This document shows positions 41,131 to 52,196 of a DNA stretch of 64,000 nt, piece after piece. Position 1 is the first letter of the stretch, and the number at the start of each line of letters is the position of its first letter. The notes below the pieces were generated by a model. That model saw only the letters and a list, made by a program, of their open reading frames with translations, was not told the origin of the DNA and did no database searches. The position numbers were made by a program, and so were the translations under genes. The stretch is from Euglena gracilis. Its lineage: Eukaryota > Euglenida > Euglenophyceae > Euglenales. The stretch spans positions 95,360,406 to 95,424,405 of the forward strand of contig CP154956.1 of the NCBI GenBank assembly GCA_039621445.1, in the 5' to 3' direction.

Positions 41131-41600
41131 GGCTCTGGGGTCTGGGGGGGGGCATTTGTCACTCCTTGAGTGACTTTTATGCCTAATTTGGTGTGCAAAC
41201 TCTAAATTTGGGGGGGGGCAATGCCGATCTTTTCGGGTGTGATATCTAATTTTTGGAAGGGATGTGCCTAAGTTTAGGTGTTAAACTTCAAATTTTGCGT
41301 GGCAAATGCCTAGTTTTGGGGTAATCCTAATTTTGGGCGGAAATCTCCAATTTTTCAGTGCCAACTCCTAATTTTGGGGGGCAAATGCCTAATTTGAGAT
41401 GCAAACTCCAAATTTTGCGAAGCAAATGCCTATTTTTGAGTGGCAAATGCCCAAAGTGGCCAATGTTCTATTTTGTGAGCCAGTTCTGTTTTGAGTGGCA
41501 CGTCTCCTATTTTTGAGTGATATGTCCTAATGGTGTACAAAATCTTAATTTTGAGTGGTAAAACCCTGATGTCGGATGGCCAATGTTTTCGGGCAATTTT
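41131..41600. repeat. Tandem (cctaattttggggggcaaat)n-like array
   Basis: About 12 imperfect units of 25-35 bp built on cctaattttg / gcaaatgcc have the same vocabulary as the element B interior. No gene. Confidence 0.7.
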
Positions 41601-41911
41601 CTTTGGTTTACTTTGAACTGTTCACTCAAAAATTCAACCATTTTCAGCCTTGTGGTTCGTCTGGGGCCATTTTTTTTCACTTTATAGCACACAGGACAGT
41701 GGTTGTACCTTTGTTTGGGCATTCCGACCTGCAGAATTTTTTGGGTGAAAATCCTTCAAGACAACCATGAAACTGACCCAAATTTCAAATTTGACCAAAT
41801 TGGTTGAAATTGGCCAAGGAATTCCAAAACTGCCAATACGTGCAAAAGAATGCAAAAAGTCCCAAATGCAACCTCAAAATGCATCCTCCATCAACGATAA
41901 ACATGACCTTG

Positions 41912-42052
41912 GGGGTGGTTCGGGTCGGGGGTCACGGGGGGGGGGGGTCACGGGGGGAACACCACATTTTCGGCAGAATTAGGAATCACCAAACACGAAT
42001 TCTTGGGGGTGCCACCCCCGTGACCCCCCCCCCAGTGACCCCCCCCGTGACC
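41912..42052 (+). repeat. Element B partial copy
   Basis: gggggtggttcgggt..cacgggg and aacaccacattttcggc.gaattaggaatcacc are followed by an inverted gtgaccc block. The copy is internally deleted. Confidence 0.7.
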
Positions 42053-42351
42053 CGAGAATTGAGCCTTCGATTTTCATACAATGCATCAACCTTCGTCACT
42101 TCAGCCTTTCTTTTGATTCATCCTTTCAGCTTGCTTTTTGATGCTTGATGGCGGTTTTGGTCGCTTTTCATCAGATTTCTGGCTTGATATGGTCAAAAAA
42201 TGGAAAGAAATCCCATGAGGTGAAAAAAATTTCGACCCAAACAATGGTGTTTTTTTGGCGTTTGAATTTTGACCCAAAATATGTCCCATTGGCAAAAGGG
42301 GAGATTTCGCAAGTTGGAAAGAGTCTCATGGCAAAAAGGGGGGGAGAGGAA

Positions 42352-42610
42352 GTACCATCCCCCCCCATTATGTACCCCCCCCATTATGTACCCCCTGGGG
42401 GGGAGGTACATAATGGGGGGGGGGATGGTAGCTCACTGCCATACCACCCCCCCCCCATATTGTCCCACCGACCTCTCCCCCGGAGGCCCGAAGGGACAAT
42501 ATGGGGGGGGGACAATATGGGGGTACCAAAGGAAATTTCATTGACCGAGCCAAAAAAACCCCTCGTCGGCCGGGCCGAGGGACAATATGGGGGGGGGGGC
42601 ACAATATGGG
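42352..42610. repeat. Palindromic ccccattatgtacc / gacaatatgggg cluster
   Basis: ccattatgtacccccc faces gggaggtacataatgggg (42365-42420), and atattgtccc faces gggacaatatgg (42460-42605). A second cattatgtacc hairpin lies at 42815-42895. These look like mini-TIR elements or fold-backs, with no coding. Confidence 0.75.
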
Positions 42611-42983
42611 GGGGGGGGGGTAACACTTTTTCTAAAGAATTTCCCAAAAAAATGCTCAAAAATCGACGTTTTTGGGACGTTTTCAAAAAGTGATGTTTGG
42701 CAAATGTGCTGAAAATTGACCATTTATTGCAAACATCCAAAAAGTTGCCAAAAATGACCCCTTTTGGGCTGTTCGGTCGGGTGTGGGAATGGGACCTGGG
42801 TACCCCCCCAATTGTGTACCTCCCCCCCCCCCATTATGTACCTCCCCCCCAATTTCGGCCTCCCGGGGGGAGGTACATAATGGGGGGGGGATGGTATGAT
42901 ATTTTTGTGGGAGAAACAGAACAGAATTGTCCTCACCACACCACACCCCCCATTTGGACACCCAACGCCCAACGCACCTTCAA

Positions 42984-44590
42984 AGGAGGTTTGGCAGCCC
43001 CCCCCCCCCCCCCTGGTGGTCGGACCCCCCTCGGCACGGCAAAATGGGGACCCCCCCCTGGTCAGCCGACCCCCTCGGCACGGCATGCCGAACCACACCG
43101 GCCCCGGGCGGATAATTGGCTATGACGATCCTGGAGGTCGTACCGACCTAGGTCGGCCCGACCATTGGTCGGTAGGTCGGGCCGACCACTGGAGGTCGGG
43201 CCGACTAGCCAATCAACCGCATTACCCCCCCCCCTTTTTCAAAATTTTCAAAGGAATTTTGACTATAGGTCGGTAAAGGTCGGGCCGACCATGGTCGGCC
43301 CGACCTGTTTGTTACCGACCATTATGGTCGGCCCGACCATTTGGGGGTCGGGCCGACCATATGGTCGGTAGAAACGACCTCCATTGTTTTCCACTTCAGA
43401 AGCATAAAAACCCTTGGCCAAACCCTGTGGAACATACAGATGGGCTATTTTACCTACCTGGGTGCACAGAAAATGATTTTGGGGGGGGGGGGGGCGCGTT
43501 TTGGCCATCGTTGCCTTGCACACACAAGGGGATATTGTTATTTTAGGCGGGGGGGGTCCGGGGGGGGCGGCAGCCCCCCCCGGAGGAGGCCGTAGGCCGA
43601 CTAAGTTAGCACAAAGGGAGTTTTTTGGAGGGTGCGTTTTGGCCATCCTTGCCTTGCACACACAAGGGGATTTTGTTATCTTAGCGGGGGGGGTCCGGGG
43701 GGGGCGGCAGCCCCCCCCGGAGGAGGCCGTAGGCCGACTAAGTTAGCACAAAGGGAGTTTGCTGGGGGGCGCGTTTTGGCCATCCTTGGCTTGCACACAC
43801 AAGGGGGTATTGTTATTTTAGGCGGGGGGGTCCGGGGGGGGCGGCAGCCCCCCCCGGAGGAGGCCGTAGGCCGACTAAGTTAGCACAAAGGGAGTTTGTT
43901 GGGGGGCGCGTTTTGGCCATCCTTGCCTTGCACACACAAGGGGGTATTGTTATTTTAGGCGGGGGGGGTCCGGGGGGGGCGGCAGCCCCCCCCGGAGGAG
44001 GCCGTAGGCCGACTAAGTTAGCACAAAGGGATTTCGTTGGGGGGCGCGTTTTGGCCATCCTTGCCTTGCACACACAAGGCGATTTTGTTATTTTAGGCGG
44101 GGGGGGGGGTCCGGGGGGGGCGGCAGCCCCCCCCCGGAGGAGGCCGTAGGCCGACTAAGTTAGCACAAAGGGAGTATATTGGGGGGTTTTCATTTTTTTT
44201 TTCCATATGGGATGTTTTTTGACAGTTTCAAGGTCATTCCAATGTGTTTCCATCCTTTTTGAGTCAAATTTGCCGAACCAAATTTTGAGGGGGGGGGGCT
44301 TAAATTTCCAAAAAAGGGGGGGTAATGCGGTTGATTGGAGGTCGGGCCGACCTGGTCGGCCCGACCTCCAATGGTCGATAGGCCATAGCCAATGGTCGGC
44401 CCGACCTAGGTCGGCCCGACCATGGTCGGTACGACCTCCGGGATCGTCGTAGCCAATCATCCGCACGGAGCCGAACCATACCAATGAATTTTCCTTTGGG
44501 AAATTCCGCCTGTCCGCCACAGTGGACCCCCCCTGGGGACTGACCCCCTCGGCACGGCAAAATGGGGACCCCCCCCTGGTGGCCGAGCCC
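42984..44590. mobile_element. Composite inverted-repeat element enclosing a 5 x 137-bp array
   Basis: About 250 bp at 43014-43260 is complementary to 44310-44580, including ctcggcacggcaaaatgggg, ggcggataattggct and several ggtcgggccgacc palindromes. The outer left end ggaggtttggcagcccc matches the terminus of the 251-bp element at 50877-51127; the right outer end is truncated after ctggtggccgag. The centre holds the satellite array 43480-44186. Confidence 0.75.
43480..44186 (+). repeat. 137-bp satellite, five units
   Basis: ttttggccatc occurs at 43499, 43637, 43774, 43911 and 44049, a period of 137-138 bp. Each unit carries cttgcacacacaagggg, a long G run, ggcggcagccccccc and ggccgtaggccgactaagtt. 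Units differ mainly in homopolymer length. Relatives lie at 8343-8530, 45545-45625, 47400-47690 and 57890-58015. The repeating frames (LAHTQG..., ALHTQG...) are artefacts. Confidence 0.95.
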
Positions 44591-46319
44591 AAAAATGGCC
44601 AAAAATCTTGTCCCCTAAAAAAAGTGATGGGATGCAACATCATGGGGGGTCGGCACACCCCTCCCCCCCCCCCCCCCCCTCACAAACCCCCTGGCCACGC
44701 CATTTTACCCCCCTCCCCCCCCTTTTCAGACCCCCTCGCCACGCAATGTTAGGCCCACCAAAGAAAATTTTCTTGTCAGCCCCCCCGCCCCCCCCCCCCC
44801 CCCCTCCGAGACCCCCTCGCCACGCCAACCCCCCCCCCTAACCGGACCCCTCGCCACGGCGTGCATGGATGCTGCCTCCCGCCATAGCTGGCACTTCGTT
44901 TAGAACGAAGTCAAAAAAAAACACGTTTTTTTAAAAAAAACAAAAAAAGCACCATTGAGGGTCCAGGGCAAAAAAATTTTTTGCCTTTAATTTTAGCTTT
45001 TTTTTGCCCATCCTCGGTCAGAGAAAGACACCAAATTTGGGATGTTTCAAGTTAGTTTGGAATGGTTTCAAGCCAAAATGGCAGAAATGCCCTATTTTGA
45101 CCATCCTTGTTGAAGACAACCAAAAGTATTGGTTTTGAGCTAAGATTGGTTCACCCTTGCCATCAAAGGCAAAATTTGGACCATCATTTTTCCCTTTGTT
45201 TTTTTTGCCGTTTTTTTTTGCCCGTTTTTTTTAATAAAAAACAAAAAAACTTTTTTTAAAAAAAAACAAAAAAAACGCCAGCTATGCCTCCCGCTACCTC
45301 CAAAGTGGCACACTTCCCCCGTGACCCCCCCCGTGACCCCCCCCCCCGTGACCCGCACCACCCCCCTTGGGGAAAAAAGCAAAAACTAGGAATCCCCCAC
45401 CTAAAATCAGGAATTTGACAGCAAATTAGGAATCACCATCCCCAATTTGCAAAATTTATGCTCAAAGTTGGGAAGCTCCATGAACATTTATGTGAAATTA
45501 GGCATCATCGGCCAAAATTTTTAACGGAAAAAGTTTGCCGCCCGGCCAAAACGCGACCCCTAACAAACTCCCTTTGTGCTAACTTAGTCGGCCTACGGCC
45601 TCCTCCGGGGGGGCTGCCGCCATGGATGGGTTTATGACGGGGTTTTGATTTTTTTGACGCAGTGTCGAAAAAAACAGCCTCTGGCTTTGTCAAAAACTGT
45701 CAAAAAAAGTCGCGAAAATTAAGAAGGTGATTCCTAATTCAATGGGCCGCCTTGAAGACGAGGTGAAAAAATGCTCCGGTACACGTCGTCAATCATCATG
45801 GAATTGCAACCTTCAGATGCCAAGCACATTCACTCGGGGGGTAGATTTGGCCTGGGGGGGGGGGGTTGTGGGAAGACCCTAGGGTCGCCAAAGGTCGCCA
45901 TGGTCGCCAAAGGTCGTGGGTGGGTCGATGTCAAAAAATGCGCTCCACGGCAAATTAGCGCAACATACACACAAAAGGTGTTGCACACACAAGGGATTTT
46001 TTTTTTAGGGCCCTGGAACAGTTGCCTACGCCGCTACAATGCAAAAAAGACTGAGTAGGAAATACCCATAGCGACCTTTGGCGACCTTTGGCGACCGTGG
46101 GCAGACCCTATGCCCACAACCCCCCCCCCCCAGGCCAGATCCGGGAGCCCATTCACTCAACCTTTTGGTGAAAGGTCTTTTCAAGGATTGCAACCAAGCA
46201 AAGATAAAAGCTTTCCGAACGGGGCAACTGGCCAGTGATCTTCGCCACTGTGGAATTCGGCGACCACGTATCTTTTTTCCGCCCCTCCCCCCCGGTCTTA
46301 TGATATCTTCTTTCTGCAG
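44591..46319. other. Repeat-rich stretch without a secure gene
   Basis: C-run-rich DNA (44650-44850) is followed by A/T tracts with tttttttgcc motifs and a partial, reversed element B (45302-45530). A partial 137-bp satellite unit (45545-45625) comes next. A segment (45830-46060) with gcgacctttggcgacc and acacacaaggga..ttgcctac is also found at 51545-51780. Frames at 46130-46310 are open but unsupported. Confidence 0.5.
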
Positions 46320-46649
46320 CTCTTCCAGGGGAATCATATCAATCAGTGTCTTGAATGCCTTGAAAGCCCCTGGTGGGATGAGGAAGAACTGAGGCCGGAC
46401 TTCAAAGAAGTCAAGTTACTGTTGAAGATCAAGATTTCAAGAATGCAAGAAAGAAAAGCCTCGAAGCCCGAGCGGTTCGACTTGCTGTGGAAGTTTTTGG
46501 ACTTTGGCCTTAGCGCTGCAGAAGTTCAACATGCTGTGGACTGTTTTCGGCCTGAAAAGGCCCTGGGCCCTCAGGGCCCCCTCAACTCAGCCAGTGGCCC
46601 CCCCCCCAAAACTGTCAGCCATGGTTTGCAATGGGTCCTCCCAATCTAA
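46320..46649 (+). CDS. C-terminal exon, possible protein-kinase C-lobe end
   Basis: The pyrimidine-rich acceptor tcttctttctgcag opens a frame that runs 109 codons to TAA. Near its start it reads QCLECLESPWWDEEELRPDF followed by KEVKLLLK. This fits subdomain XI of protein kinases and of the kinase-homology domain of receptor guanylate cyclases (Cys-Trp, then Arg-Pro-X-Phe, then a helix), although the Cys and Trp are set further apart than usual. The rest is helical and charged (KASKPERFDLLWKFLDFGLS) and then low-complexity. Upstream kinase exons were not found. The match covers only about 30 residues, so the assignment is tentative. Confidence 0.4.
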   Translation, partial: LFQGNHINQCLECLESPWWDEEELRPDFKEVKLLLKIKISRMQERKASKPERFDLLWKFLDFGLSAAEVQHAVDCFRPEKALGPQGPLNSASGPPPKTVSHGLQWVLPI

Positions 46650-46984
46650 CTTGTCCAGCATGTGTAAACCCACCTTATCAACCATTCCCTGAGCCCACAT
46701 TGGCTCTCACATTTCGTTCGCACCCACCCATCATCAGCCTTCTGTTTTCACGCAAAGAGCCCTTGTGTTGATGACATCTTCCACCAGCAACCCGTAGATT
46801 GTTTTCAAAAACTTGCCTCCACCTTCCCCCCCTGTTGTGTCACATCAGCCTTCAGACACCTCCCATTTCCAGTTTTTGTGGCCAGACATGGGGCAACTGG
46901 CTGCACCACCAATTCCCAGCTCCTCTCTCACACATGGAACTCATTTGCTGCCCTTTTTTGTGCACGTTGTTGCTTTGTTTGAAA
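46650..46984. other. No supported gene
   Basis: Normal-complexity, pyrimidine-rich DNA; a tttccag acceptor at about 46880 has no matching donor. Confidence 0.4.
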
Positions 46985-47168
46985 AAACCCCACTTTCTGG
47001 GGCTTTTGTTTTGGGTTAAAAAACCCATTTTCTGGTGGGGGCTGTCGGTTCGCCTTGTGCTTTGTGCCAAAAAACTCCCATTTTCTGGGGGGGCTGTCGT
47101 TTCGGCTTTTGGGGGGGGGGTAAAAAAAAGCTTTGTTGGGGGGGGGCTGTCGGTTCGCCTTCTTTTCT
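46985..47168 (+). repeat. Tandem ggggggctgtcggttcgcct repeat
   Basis: Four imperfect units contain ccattttctggggg and ggctgtcggttcgcc, with homopolymer length differences. Confidence 0.8.
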
Positions 47169-47399
47169 CTTCCGACAGGGTCACCGCCAAAAAAAGCCTT
47201 AAAAAGCCTTTGGGAGCACTCTCATCGAGACCAGCGGACCTCGCTCAGTCGCCGGGAGCAGGGTTCGCGACAAACGGACGTGGAGGGGGGGATGGGATAA
47301 AAGACGTCTTTTATTTTTTTGACGGCGTCGTGTTGGTTTGGGACGAGTTTTTGACATGCTCATTTTTGACAGGCCCCATCCCTGGCTGCCGCACCCCCC

Positions 47400-47690
47400 C
47401 CCCACCGGACCCCCCCCCCCGCCCAAAATAACAATATCCCCTTGTGTGTGCAAGGCAACGATGGCCAAAATGCGCCCCCAACAAACTCCCTTTGTGCTAA
47501 CTTAGTCGGCCTACGGCCTCATCCTTGCCTTGCACACATTGTTATTTTGGGCGGGGGGGGGGGGGGGGGTCCGGGGGGGGGGGCAGCAGCCCCCCCCCCG
47601 GAAGGGGCCGTAGGCCCAACAAGTTAGCACAAAGGGAGTTTGTTGGGGGCGCGTTTTGGGCATCCTTGCCTTGCACACACAAGGGGATTT
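47400..47690. repeat. 137-bp satellite, two to three units in mixed orientation
   Basis: A reverse-oriented unit (47410-47525) meets forward units (47525-47690). All carry the cacacaagggg and ttagcacaaagggag blocks. Confidence 0.8.
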
Positions 47691-47774
47691 TGTTTTTCAA
47701 TTTTTTTTCCATATGGGATTTTTTTTGACAGTTTCAAGGTGATTCCAATGTGTTTCCATCCTTTTTGAGTCAAT

Positions 47775-48236
47775 GGAGGCTAGGCACAGTGGGGGGAGGG
47801 GGGGGGGTCCAGGGGGGGGCTAGCGGCGCCGCGCGGGCGGCCGCGCAGGGGGGGAGGGGGGGGAGGGGGGTCCGAGGGCGGCCGCGCGGGCGGAACGCAT
47901 CCTAAAATCGGTGATTTTCGGGCCCAAAAAGTGGACATTTTTTGCCATTTTTTGGCCATTTTTGACCCAAAAAATGCTTTTTTGGCCGCGCGCAGAGCGC
48001 GCGGCCCCCAAATTTGCCGTTTTGTGTCCAAAAATGGTCATTTTTGGTAATTTTTGGGCCTCAAAAAATCGCGATTTTTTCACCAAAAAATTTTTTCTTG
48101 GCTATGCTAGGCACAGTGGGGGGAGGGGGGGGGTCCAGGGGGGGGGCGAGCGGCCGCGCGGGCGGCCGCGCAGGGGCCGCGCAGGGGGGGGGAGGGGGGG
48201 GGTCCCGGACCCCCCCGAGCGGCGCGCCTAGCCTCC
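47775..48236. mobile_element. TIR element GGAGGCTAGGC, 462 bp
   Basis: The termini GGAGGCTAGGC and gcctagcctcc are flanked by AAT on both sides (47772-47774 and 48237-48239). The flanks also share ccaatgtgtttccatcct, so the 3-bp duplication is not independent proof. Inside, ggctaggcacagtggggg occurs twice (47778 and 48107) around a spacer with gccgcgcgcagagcgcgcggc, suggesting two merged elements. Confidence 0.7.
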
Positions 48237-48714
48237 AATGTGTTTCCATCCTTTTTGGGAGAAAAGAGGAGGAGAGGTCTGGCTGGTGGCTGGTGAAAAA
48301 AAGGAGGAGGAGGAGGAGGTCTGGCTGGTATCTGGCTGGCCGTGGGGACCCCAGCTCCATCCTGGTCACGAAGGGTTCCCCCAGGAAAAAGTGCAAAAAG
48401 GCCTCTGAACCAAAATAAATCCCGCCTGAAAAGGAAAAGGTTTTGTTTCAGGGGGGAAACCCAAGAAAAGAATACTCTTCCTGAAAATCTCTGATTGAAA
48501 AAAACGTTTGATCCGACTAAAAAGAACAATTGTTCCGAACCCAATGTTTGAGGAAACAGAACAAAGATGCACTTATTTATCAACTCTCCTGAAGAAGGAA
48601 GGAAGAAGGAACAAACTTTTCTCCTGCAAAAAAAAGGTTTCATTTTGTGTCAGATGTTATCAGCTGCACTGATCACAGGGCAAAACATATTGCCGGCAAG
48701 GAGACACATTACAG

Positions 48715-49232
48715 AAATTTTGGCTGGACCCCACTGGATTTTTTCAGAAGTACGGTTGGGAATTTTGGGTGGACCCCCCCCCGGGTTTTTTCAGACATAC
48801 GGGGGAAATTTTGGCTGGACCCGCCCTGGGTTATTTCAAAAATTCGGTTTAATGTTGACTGCCCACCCCTGGGTTTTTTTCTTAGAATTACGGTTGGGAA
48901 ATGTTGGCTGGACCCCCCTGGGTTTTTTAGAAATACGGTTGTTAAATGCTGGCTGGAACCCCCCGTACGGTTTTCAGAATTGCGGCTGGTAAATGTTGGC
49001 TGGACCCCCTGGGTTGTTTCAGACATACGGAGGGGAAACTGTGGTTGGACCTCGCTGGGTTTATTATCACGGTTGGGAAATTTTGGCTGGACCTGCTGGG
49101 TTTTTTTCTGTCAGATACGGTTGGGGAATACGGCTGGAACCCCCATGGCTTTTTTAGAGTTTCAGAGATTTTATGTTTGAATCCTCTGGTTTTTTTTCAG
49201 AATTTGCTTTGGGACGTTTTGGCTGTTCCCCC
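48715..49232 (+). repeat. Minisatellite (tacggttgggaaattttggctggacccccctgggttttttcaga)n
   Basis: Nine to ten imperfect units of about 48-58 bp. The array is stop-poor in one frame and gives a 177-aa pseudo-protein of repeating GWTP / GKCWLDPP, which I treat as an artefact although the units encode a regular Trp-Leu-Asp-Pro pattern. Confidence 0.85.
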
Positions 49233-49399
49233 CTGGGACTAAAGGGGAACGCTAGTGAACGTATTTCTAAGTGCTCCCTGGCCCGAAGGGGGTGAACGCC
49301 GGTTCTGTCCTGTCGGATTGTTTAAAATGTCGCCCAAAATATCAGTAAAATGCATGATTTTTCAAACTCTCAAAAAAAGCGATAAATGTAAACACACTA

Positions 49400-50600
49400 A
49401 AAGCCCCAGGGTTGGGAACAGTTCGGGGGGGTTGGGAATAGTTGGGGGGGTTCGTATGTACCCCCCAACTATTCCCATCCAGGAAAAGTCGCCTCCTTGG
49501 GTGGGAATAGTTCGGGGGGAGGGGATGATAATACACATGGGGGGACCCTCGCTCGGCGCCTTCTGCACCTCGCTCGGGTCCCCCCATGCTTTTAACCCTA
49601 GTTGGGCGGCTCTTTTGGGTTCGCTGGGTCGCTGGCCCCCCCCTTTATTTGAGCACACCCAGGGGCCAACGGACCCCCCAAATGCTCAAATAAGGGGGGG
49701 GTCAAATAAGGGGGAGGTCAAAAATTCCTTTAGAAAGAGGGCAAAAAAATTTTTGGCTTCTTCGGCGCACGAAAATTTTTTCCCCGGAGCCAAATGCTCA
49801 ATTAAGGGGGGGGTCAAATAAATGGGGGGGGTACCTTGTAGAGACCAATCTAACAACGTTGAGCGGGAAATGTTCTGCTGTTTGCATAAGAATCGTAACC
49901 CTGACCCAAATCCTTCAAATAACGTTAGAAATTATTTTTTACCACAGGTTAACGCCATCAGGAATCCTTTGGAGATCAGGCAGCAGACTTTGGTCATTTT
50001 GACCCCCCTCCCCCCCCCTATGGTGAAGTTCACCGTTTGAAAGTTCACCGGGGGGTCCCGGACCCCCTCCCCCCCCTTTGCCTAACCCATCACTTAATAA
50101 TAATAATAAGCACTTTTTGGCCAAAAATGGCCAAAAATGACATTTTTGAGCAAGTTTTCGGAAATTTCGATTAAATTCCATGAAGCATCAACCTCAAAAT
50201 GACCATTTTGAGAGGAAAGGAGCAAAATTTCACCCATGAAAATTTCACCCCCAACCATCAAAACATTGAAGTTCACCGGTGAACTTCACCGCCGAAAGTA
50301 CCCCCCCTCCCCCCCCCCTGGTGAACGCTCACCGGTGAAGTTCACCAGGGGGATCCACGCCCCCCCTCCCGTACTGCCTAACCTCCTTTTTATGCTGTGA
50401 CCGTGAACAGAGGCCCGGCGCCTGCCCTGTATTTTATGGACATGATCACGGATTACGGGGCGTTAATTGGACTCCCCAAATTAACACCCTGATGATCGTG
50501 AACAGCCTGTTCACGATTATCAGGGGGTCCAATTGACGCCCTGATATTGTGAACAGGCTGTTCACAATTTACAGGGCATGAAATTGTGAACAGGGTGTAT
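49400..50600. repeat. Cluster of palindromic mini-elements
   Basis: Four adjacent fold-back vocabularies occur: gggaatagttcggggg against ccccccaactattccc (49418-49520); caaataaggggggg against ccccccctttatttg (49640-49830); ggtgaagttcacc units (50020-50350); and gtgaacaggctgttcac units (50400-50590). All pair short inverted motifs with G/C runs. No gene. Confidence 0.75.
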
Positions 50601-50629
50601 GAGGATAAAAAATTCTCGCTGAAGACTCT

Positions 50630-51399
50630 TTACAGAAACATTGCATCATGGTTGAACGGTCTGCTCCATTGTACCGTGTCGAGGATGCCAAGAACTTCCG
50701 CAGGTTGCAGAATTTCCTCTGGGGGGGTGCGCAGCCTCACCGATGGCTTTTTTGTTGCCTCAAGGGTGAGAGCAGCCGCGAGCATTTTTTGCAGCCGTGG
50801 GAGTTGCGTATCGGAGGATGGAACAAACGGGGTGGGTATCTGGCTGATTACTGGCATGTAGGCCGGCGATGGCATTGGAGGTTCGGCTCGTCTGACGAGG
50901 ACCCTCGGCCACCAGGGGGGGGGGGGTCCCCATTTTGCTGTGCCGAGGGGGTCAGTCCCCCAGGGGGGGGGGTCCACCGTGGCGGACAGCCGGAATTTCT
51001 CAAAGGAAAATTCATTGGTATGGTTCGGCATGCCGTGCCAAGGGGGTTGGCTGACCAGGGGGGGTCCCCATTTTGCCGTGCCGAGGGGGGTCCGACCACC
51101 AGGGGGGGGGGTGGCTGCCGAACCTCCATTCAGGTAGCCCCTGAACGTGGATGCTTTCAATTGTCGATATTTGAATTGTTGGCTGCACTGTGCCCAGCAT
51201 TGGTCCTCACATTGTTTGATGACCGCATGCACATCAAACAACAGTGGGGGATCAATCACCCAAGCACTCCATGCACAAAGGAAAGGATCCAGTTCGTCGT
51301 AGACAGCGCCAAGCGCACACACATCCTCAAATTCGAGAAGGTGTGTGTATGCAGCTTGCTCTGTCCCTTCCGTTCCGGATGCTTTCTTTTTGGTCGCCT
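50630..51399 (-). CDS. Coding region interrupted by a 251-bp TIR element
   Basis: From the acceptor TTCTGGCAG (51400-51402) the minus strand reads a clearly protein-like exon (HLLEFEDVCALGAVYDELDP, PPLLFDVHAVIKQCEDQCWA) to 51131. It then crosses the 50877-51127 element with no stop and continues LPRLQKMLAAALTLEATKKP ... EILQPAEVLGILDTVQWS to TAA at 50630-50632. Splicing G|GTTCGG to GAG|CCGAAC inside the element would remove 237 nt and keep the frame. An internal TCG|GTGAGG in the second part is another possible donor. Family unknown. Confidence 0.5.
50877..51127. mobile_element. 251-bp TIR element GGAGGTTCGGC, 3-bp TSD ATT
   Basis: The ends GGAGGTTCGGC and gccgaacctcc are flanked by ATT at 50874-50876 and 51128-51130. 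Inner inverted blocks (ccaccagggggg, ggtccccattttgc.gtgccg) match the arms of 42984-44590, so both belong to one family. Three-bp duplications with G-rich ends recall PIF/Harbinger-type MITEs, but the class is uncertain. Confidence 0.82.
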
Positions 51400-51544
51400 C
51401 TGCCAGAAGGCTACCATGCAACTTTTTGATCCCATCCCTGTTTTAGTGTGGCCAAAAATTCAGAAACTTTTGGGGATGGAACACTCTGTCTTAGTGTTTG
51501 CTGCCTTGTTGGCCATTGTACGAAGAAACACAGTGGAACATGGT

Positions 51545-51780
51545 GGGGGGTAGATCTGGTCTGGGGGGGGGGTTGTGGGCCGACCCTGGGGTCGGCCCAC
51601 GGTCGCCAAAGGTCGCCATGGTCGCCAAAAGGTCGATGTCAAAAAATGCGCTCCAGGGCAAATTAGCGCAACTTGCACACAAAAGGAGTTACACACACAA
51701 GGGATTTTGTTATTTAGGGCCGCCGAACAGTTGCCTACGGCGCTACAATGCAAAAAAGACTGAGTAGGAAATACCCATAG
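51545..51780 (+). repeat. Copy of the 45830-46060 repeat
   Basis: It shares ggtagat.tgg.ctggggg, ggtcgccaaaggtcgccatggtcgcc, aaattagcgcaac and aacagttgcctacgcgct-type blocks with 45840-46060. It includes the 26-bp palindrome at 51575-51600 (one central mismatch). Confidence 0.8.
51575..51600. repeat. 26-bp palindrome GTGGGCCGACCC..., copy 1
   Basis: gtgggccgacc is mirrored by ggtcggcccac around a centre with one mismatch. Perfect copies lie at 55534-55559 and 56206-56231. Confidence 0.85.
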
Positions 51781-52196
51781 GAGCTGGGGTATCTGGCTAG
51801 CCGCAGCTGGCCGCGGCTGGCTGGCTGGCAAAGAAAAGGACGAGGTCTGGCCAGCCATGGCCAGCCACGGCTGGCTGGGGCGATTTAGAGGAGGAGGAGG
51901 TCTGGCTGGATTCTGTGTTGAGGATCTGAAAGAGGAGGAGGAGGTCTGGCTGGCCGCGGTGGAAAATTTTTTCGTTCTGGTCGCGAATTGGGCAAGTCCT
52001 GATTCTGGGTGCTCAGCGCACCATGTACTTCGGGATCTTTGATGTGCACCATGCACCACATTAACCAGAACAGAAATCTGCATATGACAACTTTCAAAAT
52101 GTGGTATTTTTCAAGATTTGGTGTTCTGTCCGAAACTTTCTTCCACTTCATTTGTTGGACTAGTCATTTTCTTCTTTTGATATTGAGAAGTGAATT
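51781..52196. other. ctggctgg-rich repeat and spacer
   Basis: ctggccagcc / ggctggctgg units at 51790-51960 recur at 48270-48345, 53520-53560 and 54545-54590. The rest is unique A/T-rich DNA with no supported exon. Confidence 0.5.

Noticed and set aside
43501-44149. Repeated LAHTQG / ALHTQG proteins with G/P-rich segments on both strands
   Set aside because: They are products of the 137-bp satellite and its G runs.
48567-49180. 141- and 177-aa overlapping ORFs with GWTP repeats
   Set aside because: They are translation of a minisatellite; two frames are open at once and unit lengths vary.
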